Assembly: GCF_000236905.1 (NCBI RefSeq)
Contig: NC_016531.1
Coordinates: 186,001-250,000, forward strand
Length of the DNA stretch: 64,000 nucleotides
Source of the DNA: Tetrapisispora phaffii CBS 4417
Lineage: Eukaryota > Ascomycota > Saccharomycetes > Saccharomycetales > Saccharomycetaceae
Direction: 5' to 3'
Under the pieces are notes generated by a model, which saw nothing but the letters and a program-made list of their open reading frames with translations, did not search any database and was not told where the DNA came from. This document shows, one piece after another, positions 31,349 to 40,789 of the stretch; within the stretch, counting starts at the first letter, position 1; every line of letters starts with the position of its first letter. The position numbers and the translations under genes were made by a program.

Positions 31349-33031
31349 ATGTCCCAAGTCTACAGTAACTCACGTTCAGATACCTTATTTTTGGGTGGTG
31401 AAAGAATCAGTGGGGAAGATATTCGTAATCAAAATGTTTTAGCTGCTTTGGCTGTTGCAAACGTTGTGAAGTCTTCTCTAGGGCCTGTCGGTTTGGATAA
31501 GATGTTAGTGGATGATATTGGTGATTTCACTGTCACCAATGATGGTGCCACTATTTTATCTTTGCTGGACGTCCAACATCCAGCAGGTAAGATCCTGGTT
31601 GAATTGGCGCAGCAGCAGGATAGAGAAATCGGTGATGGTACTACTTCTGTGGTCATTATCGCATCCGAACTGTTGAAGAAGGCAAATGAACTAGTTAAGA
31701 ACAAAATTCATCCAACTACAATCATCACTGGTTTCAGAGTCGCTTTAAGAGAAGCCATTCGTTACATCAATGAAGTTCTATCAGTCAGTGTCGATTCATT
31801 AGGTAACGAAACGTTACTTAATATTGCAAAGACCTCCATGTCTTCAAAGATTATAGGTGCAGACTCTGAATTTTTCAGCAGTTTAGTGGTCAACGCACTA
31901 CTTGCCGTTAAAACTCAAAATTCAAAAGGTGAAGTGAAATACCCAGTTAAAGCTGTCAATATATTAAAGGCTCACGGTAAATCTTCTAAAGAATCAGTTT
32001 TAGTCCATGGTTATGCTTTGAACTGTACAATTGCCTCCCAGGCCATGCCAAACCGTATCGCTACAGGTAATGTCAAAATTGCTTGTCTTGATATCAACTT
32101 TCAAAAGGCTCGTATGGCAATGGGCGTTCAAATTAATATCGATGATCCAGAACAATTAGAAGAAATCCGCAAGCGTGAAGCAGACATAGTTTTAGAAAGA
32201 GTAAAAAAAATTATCGATACCGGTGCTCAAGTTGTGTTGACTACTAAAGGCATTGATGATTTATGTTTAAAGGAATTCGTCGAAGCCAAAATAATGGCTG
32301 TCAGACGTTGTAAGAAAGAAGACTTAAAGAGAATCGCCCGTGCTACTGGCGCCACTCTAATAAGTTCTATGTCCAACTTAGAAGGCGATGAAACTTTCGA
32401 ATCTAGTTATTTGGGTACTTGTGAAGAAGTTGTTCAAGCTAAATTCTCCGATGACGAATGTATATTGATCAAGGGTACTTCCAAACACTCTTCTTCATCT
32501 GTCATTCTACGTGGTCCAAACGACTACTCGTTAGATGAAATGGAACGTTCATTACACGATTCCTTATCCGTTGTCAAGAGAACTCTAGAGAGTGGTAACG
32601 TTGTACCAGGTGGTGGTTGTGTCGAGAGTGCTTTGAACATATATCTGGATAATTTTGCAACTACAGTTGGGTCCCGTGATCAATTAGCCATTGCTGAATT
32701 TGCATCTGCATTATTAATTATTCCAAAGACCCTAGCTGTGAACGCTGCAAAGGATTCCAGTGAGCTAGTTGCGAAACTGAGATCTTACCACGCTGCAAGT
32801 CAATTGGCTCAACCAGACGACATAAAGAGAAAGAACTACAGAAACTACGGTTTGGATCTGATCAAGGGTAAGATTGTCGACGAAGTCCAAGCTGGTGTTC
32901 TGGAACCAACCATAAGTAAAGTGAAGTCTTTGAAATCTGCATTAGAAGCCTGTATTGCCATCTTAAGAATCGATACAATGATCGCTGTTGATCCAGAACA
33001 ACCAAAGGAAGACCCCCATGCTCATATGTAA
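31349..33031 (+). CDS. TCP1: CCT alpha (Tcp1), cytosolic chaperonin subunit
   Basis: A 560-residue group II chaperonin subunit. The ATG at 31349 gives MSQVYSNSRSDTLFLGG, matching S. cerevisiae Tcp1/Cct1 (YDR212W, 559 residues); the frame is open for at least 25 further codons upstream but without an ATG. NVVKSSLGPVGLDKMLVDD, the nucleotide motif GDGTTS, and the C-terminal ATP contact region VPGGGCVESA are present. The subunit is part of the eight-membered TRiC/CCT ring that folds actin and tubulin. The C-terminal tail is short and acidic. Confidence 0.97.
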   Translation: MSQVYSNSRSDTLFLGGERISGEDIRNQNVLAALAVANVVKSSLGPVGLDKMLVDDIGDFTVTNDGATILSLLDVQHPAGKILVELAQQQDREIGDGTTSVVIIASELLKKANELVKNKIHPTTIITGFRVALREAIRYINEVLSVSVDSLGNETLLNIAKTSMSSKIIGADSEFFSSLVVNALLAVKTQNSKGEVKYPVKAVNILKAHGKSSKESVLVHGYALNCTIASQAMPNRIATGNVKIACLDINFQKARMAMGVQINIDDPEQLEEIRKREADIVLERVKKIIDTGAQVVLTTKGIDDLCLKEFVEAKIMAVRRCKKEDLKRIARATGATLISSMSNLEGDETFESSYLGTCEEVVQAKFSDDECILIKGTSKHSSSSVILRGPNDYSLDEMERSLHDSLSVVKRTLESGNVVPGGGCVESALNIYLDNFATTVGSRDQLAIAEFASALLIIPKTLAVNAAKDSSELVAKLRSYHAASQLAQPDDIKRKNYRNYGLDLIKGKIVDEVQAGVLEPTISKVKSLKSALEACIAILRIDTMIAVDPEQPKEDPHAHM

Positions 33032-34856
33032 TCCAGGTTTTTGAATGGAACAGCAAACCAAATAAAACACGAAAGAAATAAAATAGATATAGTATGACAT
33101 AATTCATTTATTTAAATAGTAGTTAATTATTATTTTAATTATTATACGAGTTCGACTATATAATGAATAGAACAAAATCGCCTATTTGGATTATACATTG
33201 TTCAAAAATGGACATCCCATCACCCAATACGGAAATTCCACGCTTTTTTCTAAAAACTATCACATGTTTCCCATTCCTCCGCCCTGGCGGCTCCCCCGCC
33301 AGTTCCTCTCTCGTTCAATTGCCAGAAACCACTTCTCCAGAGAAACCACGTGAGAAAACCCTGAAGTTCGCAAGGCCTCAGAGAACTCCCTATGGACGTT
33401 TCTGCTTCAAACCTCTCCGAGAGCATCCTTCAGAGCAATTTCGTGGGAGCGGTGTGAACATTCTCGAGGAAGAACACGCCACTTAAACGAGCCATCCATA
33501 AGCAGCACACACGCACACACACAAATATGCAAACAACATAATACCGATGCCAGTGCTTTTGGGTAAGAGGTGCTGGGATTGAGTAATCCAAAAGTCCAGT
33601 GTTCGAGAATATCTTGATATAATTCTTTGCGAATGATATTGTGAAGAGCAAGATAAATCATCAAAAGGTCTCGGTGCTTTTGAAGAAGTTAAACGACCGC
33701 GACGGTAACGTTGGTTGGAAGAGGTTTTCAGAGGTGGTTTGGGCTCCACTGGAACTAAGAAGAGTGTAAGGTCATGATCTGGCTATATGAGGTCGATGAC
33801 GACGAACAATTACGCCTGTGCTGTTATCGTCGTAACTGAAGAATGCACGCGGTTTCGGAACCACTCTATAGTTCCTATTAAGAGCACCACAACATCGATA
33901 GTGTTGCTTTTCTGTTTGAGCAAAGTGTGCTTAAAAGTTTATTTCCACACGTACACACATATGTATAGGTAGACTGTAGAATACATCAGTGAAGGCCGAA
34001 CGGGACACGCGGACTGTCGCTTAAACGAGATCGTCGGGAACAGTCCATCTAGCAAAGGTGTTTTATTCACACGGTATGGTGCTCAGACAGCCTGTTGCGA
34101 TAAATTATGCATCAATCACGCACCGTCACTTAGCTCGTGAAATGTGTCTTCTGCCATTGAACAGATGCCCTTGCTACAACCTCTCATTCATTCTATGATC
34201 TAAACAGTTCTTGTCAAAAAAATAGGCATCGCATGGCATCGCTCTCTCGTATATTTCGCTACCATTTCTATGATTTCGAAAAGCTTTGAAGAAACAACAA
34301 GTAAACTTCAAGAAGTTAAGAGACGAACTTGTTATTGCAAAGTTTTCCATTCTACTTACTCTCTACTGACCTTGACACTAAACTAAAGTGTTTGTGAATT
34401 GGTGAGAATCGATAATATCCGCTTTCAGCAATCTTACAGATCGGCTACCAAAGGCGTAGTTCGAAACCTTCATACTTGTATATAAACTAGATTGTATATT
34501 ATTCTGATCTATGACTTGACGTAAAAGTGGCTTGTTGGCAGAACCTATTGTCTCTTTATTGGTAGGGGTGCATGCCAAATTGGATAGATAACGGTCATTC
34601 GGTGGGATACAAAAGCATAGCTTTTTAATATTAACATTATTCCAATTTTTTAATCTTTTTTTTCAACATAAGTTACCTTCTGCTCGTTTAGTTTTACCAG
34701 ATCGTATCACATATATATGAATATATATATAAAGTTGATTTTGTAAAGACAGTTATAAAAATAGTGGCTGTGAACATCGGAGTTTGAGTAAACATTGAAA
34801 CCAGGAAACGATACAGTAGGTACTACTGACGACAGCAGCACTAAAAATACATAATC
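33032..34856. other. Long intergenic region TCP1 / UPC2 with GC-rich segment and UPC2 promoter
   Basis: This is one of the longest gene-free stretches, 1825 bases. The first part (about 33200-33500) is clearly richer in G+C than the surroundings, contains a 7-base-stem hairpin (33284-33290 with 33296-33302) and a CACGTG box (33347-33352), and is open as a 107-residue frame (33163-33486) with no recognisable similarity. The second part is AT-rich and should be the UPC2 promoter and long 5' leader, with sterol-element-like TCGTATA at 34247-34253 and its complement at 33143-33149. No RNA gene was identified. Confidence 0.5.
34247..34253 (+). promoter_or_regulatory. Sterol regulatory element core TCGTATA
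   Basis: TCGTATA is the core recognised by Upc2/Ecm22. This copy lies about 605 bases upstream of the UPC2/ECM22 start. S. cerevisiae UPC2 activates its own gene through such elements. Seven-base matches occur by chance in AT-rich DNA, so the assignment is tentative. Confidence 0.4.
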
Positions 34857-37778
34857 ATGATTTCTGCATCAAGTCTGGCGAAGACCTCTCAAAATCAAGT
34901 TAAACAAAGAAGAAAGAAGAAAATTATAGAGTTGATAGATGTAGGTGGGAAGAAAGTAAGTAAGACATCTACTGGTAAGAGAAAATTCCACAATAAATCG
35001 AAGAATGGCTGTGATAATTGTAAGAGAAGAAGAGTTAAATGTGATGAAGCTAAACCGGCTTGTGTGAAATGTTCTAATATGAAATTGGATTGTGTATATT
35101 CTATAATTGATACACCACAACGTCCTCCAAGCACTTTGACCACGACAATCATCATTGATAAGACGGTAGAACCGAATGAGGAAGGTGCTGTTCGAATTAA
35201 AACTCCCAACAACCAGCTGAAATTGAAAAAGAAGAAGGAACATAAAGCAAGATCAAAGAGTAGGAAAAACGAACCAAGTTTAGCTAATGAATACAAAGGG
35301 AAACGTGGTCGGGTTGAAATTAATGATAACAATATATTGGATAATTCAGACCAAGGTTTACAAGGCCCACCTTTGCTCACTGTGAAAAAAGAAGAAGGTG
35401 GAAATCCCATTAGAGATCAAAGAAAAGGTTCCATTGTGGTGCAGTTAAATTCACCAGAAAAGTTGAATTTGGCTGGCAATATGGATGCATTGTTACTACC
35501 ATCACTAGCTAACCAAAATTCAGGAAGCAATTCTTTTTCTTTACAACAACAATTATTTTTATTACCACAACTAATGTCATTATCAAACTCAGAAAAATTT
35601 ACGAATTTCGATTTATCGAGTTTAGGGAATCTTACTATACCAAACGCAACGAACAACAATAACATATTTCAGAAAGGCCTTAACGCTAACAATAAGAACT
35701 CTAGTTCAAATCCAATTTCAAACCCATTAAACCTTGATTCACCGCTGCAGTCTGCTCCATTAAATCATTCAACTAGTATTAGCAGCATGCTTTCGATGAA
35801 TAAGTTTTCAATCCCACAAAATATGTTCGGTGGCAATATTGGAGGCAATAACAATATGACCCAGCCTGTCTCACTAAATAGCAATTCCAACAATTCAAAT
35901 AATGTTAATAATAATTTCCAAAATACTGGCAATAACAGTTCCAATGGTAATAATAGCCAAGTAAAGCCAAACCAACAAACTATAAATATAGATTCAATGG
36001 CGTTGTTAAAGAATGCAGGAATAAATTTGAAAAGTATATTAGAAGGTACACAATTATCAGGTTTAGCACAATGTGATCCGCAAGATTTGTTGAATTTCCA
36101 AAAGGCAGGTCAATCGATGCGTATTAACATTGCCGAAGAAGTTCTTTCAAACATGCAGAAACAGATGATAAGGTCTTTAAACTCTCAAGGCATTTCTACA
36201 AACAACAATAGTCCGCAAACTGTTGGAACTCCAAATGCGGTGAACAATCCTACGATTACACCATCTGCTCAAATGTTGCCAATTAATAGAAACATTTTGG
36301 AATCTGAGAATAGTAACCTAAGTCCATTAGTGCCACCACTACAAAATATGAATAATATAAATACTCCTTCTAACCTCACCAACATATTTGACCGCCGAAG
36401 GTCCATTAATATTGATAACAATAGTTCTAACGGCAATATTAATCATAACCAAACCATAAGTCAGCATGATTCTTTTGATATACAAAGTACGATGAATGGT
36501 ATCAATGAATCCTTATCTAAAAAGATGATTCCGGAACGAGATGGGACTTACAACGACTCATTATCAGTATCTGGAGCAAACAACATTTCATCAACTCATG
36601 GTAATTTCAAAAATAAAAGCAATAGCAAAAGTTCCATTGTTAATTTGGTAAAAATGTCTCAAGAAGTTTCTTTAAATTTAGTTGATTTGAAATTGCTATA
36701 TCATTATAACACAGTCGTTTGGAAGACAATTATCGATGCCGGTATATCCGGTGTCGAATTGTGGTCCAAGGAGATTATTGAACTAGCTTTCGAGTATCCA
36801 TTTTTGATGCATTCCCTTTTAGCATTTAGTGCAACACACTTATCAAGACGAGAATATGGACTAGAGAACTACGTGTCAAGTCATAGAATCGAAGCATTAA
36901 GACTTTTAAGAGAAGCTGTATTGCAGATATCTCCAGAAAATACAGACGCCTTGGTTGCCAGTGCTATAATCTTGATCATGGATTCATTGGCAAATGCATC
37001 TGGTGGAGTAGCATACAATCCATATAGGAGTTCCTCAGGAAACATAAATCTGGATAGCACCGATAGTGAAATCGAATCGCCAACAACCAACAATGATGTA
37101 GGCAGCACTATCAGTAACAATAGCAGTGGTAATAATGTTATGAGCACCAATGTCATGTCGGCAAGTGCATGGATATTTCACGTTAAGGGTGCATCAACAA
37201 TCTTAACTGCAGTATGGCCATTAGATGAATCATCTAAATTCCATGATCTAATTTCCATCGATCTCAGTGAATTTAGCAATTTAATTACTCAAGAGATTAG
37301 TAAAGTTCAGCAACTCAAGTCGGAGAACGGTCAAGCAACACCATCGTCCACTGGGACATCATCTTTTATCACAGAATTGATCTGTTTTGATGAAAGCATC
37401 TCTGATCTGTATCCAGTCGAGATCGATTCACCTTATCTAGTAACATTAGCAATTTTAGATAAATTGAATCGTGAAAGTAATGAACCAAATTTCATTCTAA
37501 AGATATTTGCGTTTCCTGCATTGCTAGATAAAACATTCCTGGCTTTATTAATGACCGGTGATTTAGGGGCAATGAGAATAATGAGGAGTTACTATAAGTT
37601 ACTTAGAGGTTATACCACCCAAATGATGGACAAGGTATGGTTTTTAGAAGGCGTGTCCCAAGTATTACCACAAGACGTCGACGAATACAGCGGCGGTGGA
37701 GGTATGCATATGATGCTTGACTTCTTAGGTGGAGGTTTACCATCGATGACGACCACAAATTTGTCGGAATTTATGTAA
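34857..37778 (+). CDS. UPC2: Upc2/Ecm22 sterol-responsive Zn2Cys6 transcription factor
   Basis: A 973-residue regulator. The Zn2Cys6 binuclear cluster has cysteines 52, 55, 62, 69, 72 and 79, preceded by a basic stretch. Residues about 250-600 are Asn/Ser/Gln-rich. The C-terminal ligand-binding domain (about 600-973) ends with GGGGMHMMLDFLGGGLPSM, the highly conserved segment in which S. cerevisiae gain-of-function mutations lie. Ergosterol binding to this domain holds the protein in the cytosol; depletion releases it to the nucleus to activate ERG and sterol-uptake genes. S. cerevisiae has the pair UPC2 (YDR213W) and ECM22 (YLR228C); only one copy is here and it could be either. Confidence 0.93.
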   Translation: MISASSLAKTSQNQVKQRRKKKIIELIDVGGKKVSKTSTGKRKFHNKSKNGCDNCKRRRVKCDEAKPACVKCSNMKLDCVYSIIDTPQRPPSTLTTTIIIDKTVEPNEEGAVRIKTPNNQLKLKKKKEHKARSKSRKNEPSLANEYKGKRGRVEINDNNILDNSDQGLQGPPLLTVKKEEGGNPIRDQRKGSIVVQLNSPEKLNLAGNMDALLLPSLANQNSGSNSFSLQQQLFLLPQLMSLSNSEKFTNFDLSSLGNLTIPNATNNNNIFQKGLNANNKNSSSNPISNPLNLDSPLQSAPLNHSTSISSMLSMNKFSIPQNMFGGNIGGNNNMTQPVSLNSNSNNSNNVNNNFQNTGNNSSNGNNSQVKPNQQTINIDSMALLKNAGINLKSILEGTQLSGLAQCDPQDLLNFQKAGQSMRINIAEEVLSNMQKQMIRSLNSQGISTNNNSPQTVGTPNAVNNPTITPSAQMLPINRNILESENSNLSPLVPPLQNMNNINTPSNLTNIFDRRRSINIDNNSSNGNINHNQTISQHDSFDIQSTMNGINESLSKKMIPERDGTYNDSLSVSGANNISSTHGNFKNKSNSKSSIVNLVKMSQEVSLNLVDLKLLYHYNTVVWKTIIDAGISGVELWSKEIIELAFEYPFLMHSLLAFSATHLSRREYGLENYVSSHRIEALRLLREAVLQISPENTDALVASAIILIMDSLANASGGVAYNPYRSSSGNINLDSTDSEIESPTTNNDVGSTISNNSSGNNVMSTNVMSASAWIFHVKGASTILTAVWPLDESSKFHDLISIDLSEFSNLITQEISKVQQLKSENGQATPSSTGTSSFITELICFDESISDLYPVEIDSPYLVTLAILDKLNRESNEPNFILKIFAFPALLDKTFLALLMTGDLGAMRIMRSYYKLLRGYTTQMMDKVWFLEGVSQVLPQDVDEYSGGGGMHMMLDFLGGGLPSMTTTNLSEFM

Positions 37779-39006
37779 AAATAAAAGATATAAACAGATA
37801 GACAATATATATATAACAGGTCGAATTCCTCATATTACAATTAATAGTCACTTTATACAATGCATAGTTCACTCACATATTTATTTGTCATTTGCATACT
37901 CTTGTTGAGTTTGCAGCATTCAAATCAAGAAAACATATACATGTTTTTTTTGAAGTTGCTTGTTTGACAGTATTGCGAGAATGGAAACACGAGACCAAAA
38001 TGACTTGTAGACACTTCATCGAACATGAAATCATACCATTCTCCGCCCCATTCCCCATCTCCTAGCATAACTATAAGTTCGTATACGTGCACCAAGAGGA
38101 TGGTGCTCACTAAAGTAAAAGTAACACACCTTCTGGTAGAGGAACGACTGCACTCTGAAAACCAAAATATGTTAGAGTTTCGAATCATATTGTGCACAAC
38201 ATTGAACAGATCGAAAATAAATAAACGCAGATTTCGCAACACTGCCATTCTTCTTCAAATTCTTCTTTTTGAAAGCCTCTCTAGTTCCACCATGTGCGCC
38301 AATACCTAATTTGGCGGCCTTTCAGCTTCGGTGTTTCTGATTTCTTCTTCGAGAACAAGATACGTTGACCCACTCACTCACTAACGAAACGAATCAAAAT
38401 TATAGTCAACTTGAGGGAAGACAGTCTTTGATAGGTGAAACGTTGAGGAAGTTAGCAATTAATTGACTCAAATTGTTGTCAGCACCGTGTGTTTGCAAGT
38501 AGCAACTCTTGTTCTTCCCGAAACGTTCAGGTTGTCGGTATTGTTATTGTTGTTGGTGATGATGTTACAAATACATGGAATGTGTAGGACTTGTCTTTTG
38601 AAGAAATAACTTACTAAGTTTAGCCCATACATTTCTTATTTCTGTATTCAGAGAAATTGGTGCTTTTCTTTAATCTTCTGCATCATATTCACTTCTCTTG
38701 CTAGGTTTTGCTGGTTCGAGGAGATTTCGTGTCTTATCGTGTTCGAAGTTCGGATCCAAGATGTTGGTAAAGGCACAAACAATCTGTACTTTCGATGCTT
38801 TTTACAATATCGAAAGGGTTTGATAAGTTGCACCTTCTATCTGCTAGTCAGCTGCATTTGCATATAAATAGAGATGCTTTTCATGCGAGAAATATGGAGA
38901 GTTTCCTTTGGCATTCTTATTCAGTATATTCTATATCTTGATTTCGTATACACACACTAGTAGACAACGTATAAGCATATACATAATAGATACATAGTGA
39001 AAAACC
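37779..39006. promoter_or_regulatory. Long intergenic region UPC2 / SVF1-like gene
   Basis: These 1228 bases contain the UPC2 3' end and the promoter of the SVF1-like gene. Two TCGTATA cores (38079-38085, 38944-38950) and one Gcn4-type TGACTCA (near 38464) are visible. Two overlapping frames of about 100 residues near 37925-38309 have no recognisable similarity and no coding bias that I can judge. The counterpart in S. cerevisiae holds several genes that are absent here. Confidence 0.5.
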
Positions 39007-40281
39007 ATGTTCGACTTAGTTAAAGGAAATAAAAACAAAATAAGATTCATTCCCTTTGAGGAAGCCAGTTCCAATTGCGATGGCAATTCAAAAGATCAAT
39101 ACACTTCGGTCAATACTTTGGAGCAAATGCAATGGTACGTTTACGACCATTCGAAGGAACCAATAGAGTCGCCAGATCAGGAAAAGACCGGTGAGTTACG
39201 TCGTTCTTCTGGTTCTTTCACTTTTTTAAACAAGTTAAGTACTAACCCAGAAACCAGGTTAGAAACTCAAACCATATACTTCACAGACCTGAAGACCGGT
39301 AAAGCTGGGTTCGTCCAAGTTGTCTACTCGAGCATGATGAATGCTTTGTACAAAGGTTTCCAATTGAATTTCAAATTATTTGACTCTAACGATAGAGATA
39401 ACCATTCAAAAGACATTTGGCAATCATTTAAATTGTCTAATCTAACTAGTTTCAGTCCTTTGAAAGTAGAATTTGATAATGTCAAATTCGAATTCATTGA
39501 ATCCAAATCTGATAAAAAAGAAGTATTCTCCCAACTCATTGTTCACGTTGACATCGAAAACACAGAGGATACAGCTGCATTGAAGTTGGATATGGTTATT
39601 GATCTATTCCCAGGTTATGTTACCAACCCAGATGGTTGTTCGTATTACTTAGAGAGAGGTATTTCCAAAGAAGAATCAGAGGACAAATCTGCCCAGTTCT
39701 CGTCTAACAAAATGATGAGACATTTGTTTGTCCCTAGAGCTAGATGCACCGGTAAGCTATATTACAAAGACATAAAAGGCAATAATGAGATCGAACTAGA
39801 GTTGGACGACGTTCCTACTTCTTACATCGACGCTGTTCAAGGGTTACTGCCAAACAAAGCCGCCAGAGCATGGAATTTCCTTTGTTACCACAGCAAATCA
39901 TGGTCTATTTTATGTATGGAATTCACAACTACAGCTGAATACAATAATCATACCGTGACCACTTGGGCGGTCACAAAGAACGATAAATTAGTTAAAGTTT
40001 GTTCTGCAGTAGATAAACACTCTGTGAAGTACTTGAAGACATCGGTAGACAAAGAGAACAATTGGAAACCGCCATCTAAGATTGAGTTTCCAATGAAATT
40101 CACCGAATGTGATTTGAATTTGGTCAACAGATACGATATTATGAACGAGTTACCATTAGTTGTTAGAAAAATCGCCCAGAACATCGCTCATGTGAAACCA
40201 TATATTTACCAATACTGTCAACAATCGAAATACGAAAATGAAAAAGGTATCTCTATCATTGAAAGTACATTTATCAGTTGA
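39007..40281 (+). CDS. Svf1-like protein (YDR222W/YLR225C family)
   Basis: A 424-residue protein of the Svf1 family, which adopts a double lipocalin-like barrel. Recognisable segments are LEQMQWYVYDHS, TIYFTDLKTGKAGFVQVVYSS near residue 95, and the C-terminal region from about 275. It lies directly after UPC2 and before UTP13, the place of the uncharacterised S. cerevisiae paralogs YDR222W and YLR225C, and these are closer than SVF1 itself (YDR346C). Svf1 promotes survival under oxidative stress and has been reported to bind ceramide; the function of the YDR222W branch is unknown. No signal peptide or membrane segment is visible. Confidence 0.85.
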   Translation: MFDLVKGNKNKIRFIPFEEASSNCDGNSKDQYTSVNTLEQMQWYVYDHSKEPIESPDQEKTGELRRSSGSFTFLNKLSTNPETRLETQTIYFTDLKTGKAGFVQVVYSSMMNALYKGFQLNFKLFDSNDRDNHSKDIWQSFKLSNLTSFSPLKVEFDNVKFEFIESKSDKKEVFSQLIVHVDIENTEDTAALKLDMVIDLFPGYVTNPDGCSYYLERGISKEESEDKSAQFSSNKMMRHLFVPRARCTGKLYYKDIKGNNEIELELDDVPTSYIDAVQGLLPNKAARAWNFLCYHSKSWSILCMEFTTTAEYNNHTVTTWAVTKNDKLVKVCSAVDKHSVKYLKTSVDKENNWKPPSKIEFPMKFTECDLNLVNRYDIMNELPLVVRKIAQNIAHVKPYIYQYCQQSKYENEKGISIIESTFIS

Positions 40282-40789
40282 GAGAGCAGAATAAATTATG
40301 AGTGCTTCTTAATTCCACTAGCTGGCGGACCCGAAAGAGTTTCGTCACTACGCTACCTGCTTAGAAAGCAATAATTACCAATTGTGCTGCATTAGGAATA
40401 ATTTCACATCATTAAACTTTACATTGCAATAATAAATAATAAATAATAACAATAAGTAATAATAATAATATTTAAAGTGACCTTACCTTAGTAAAACTAT
40501 ATCCTCTCGTCAATACCTGTTGTTCGTGCGCCATGATGGATGTTGAGATTTGGAAAAATTGAAACTTTGCGATGAGCTTGATGAAATTTTTTCATACATA
40601 CAGTTACATTGGTTTACAGATGGATGGTCAGGATGTGTTTAATTGTAGAGTTGCGATGTTTCATGTGCTGCGGTAGCTATATCAACAGCTAATTAGATCC
40701 CGGTGTCTACAAAAAGAAGCTCCTTGATAAGGATAGTTTGCCTCATTAGAGAAATAGCAAGCACCTCCAAGACTTAAATTTGCACGAAG
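40282..40789. promoter_or_regulatory. UTP13 promoter region with PAC and RRPE
   Basis: These 508 bases contain GCGATGAG (40569-40576) and TGAAATTTTTTCA (40582-40594), a PAC-RRPE pair in the usual order and spacing, about 200 bases upstream of the UTP13 ATG. IFH1/CRF1, which lies at this point in S. cerevisiae, is absent and I see no remnant of it. A short AAT-repeat tract lies at about 40430-40470. Confidence 0.6.
40569..40576 (+). promoter_or_regulatory. PAC element upstream of UTP13
   Basis: GCGATGAG exactly matches the PAC core, with an RRPE-like element six bases downstream. This pairing is typical of ribosome-biogenesis genes. Confidence 0.7.

Noticed and set aside
34895..35410. Antisense 171-residue frame within UPC2
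   Set aside because: It mirrors the zinc-cluster coding region and is Leu/Phe/Ser-rich as expected of a complement of Lys/Asn/Glu codons.
37925..38309. Overlapping frames of 107 and 94 residues on opposite strands
   Set aside because: No recognisable domain, and each is explained by the other; no neighbouring gene in S. cerevisiae corresponds.
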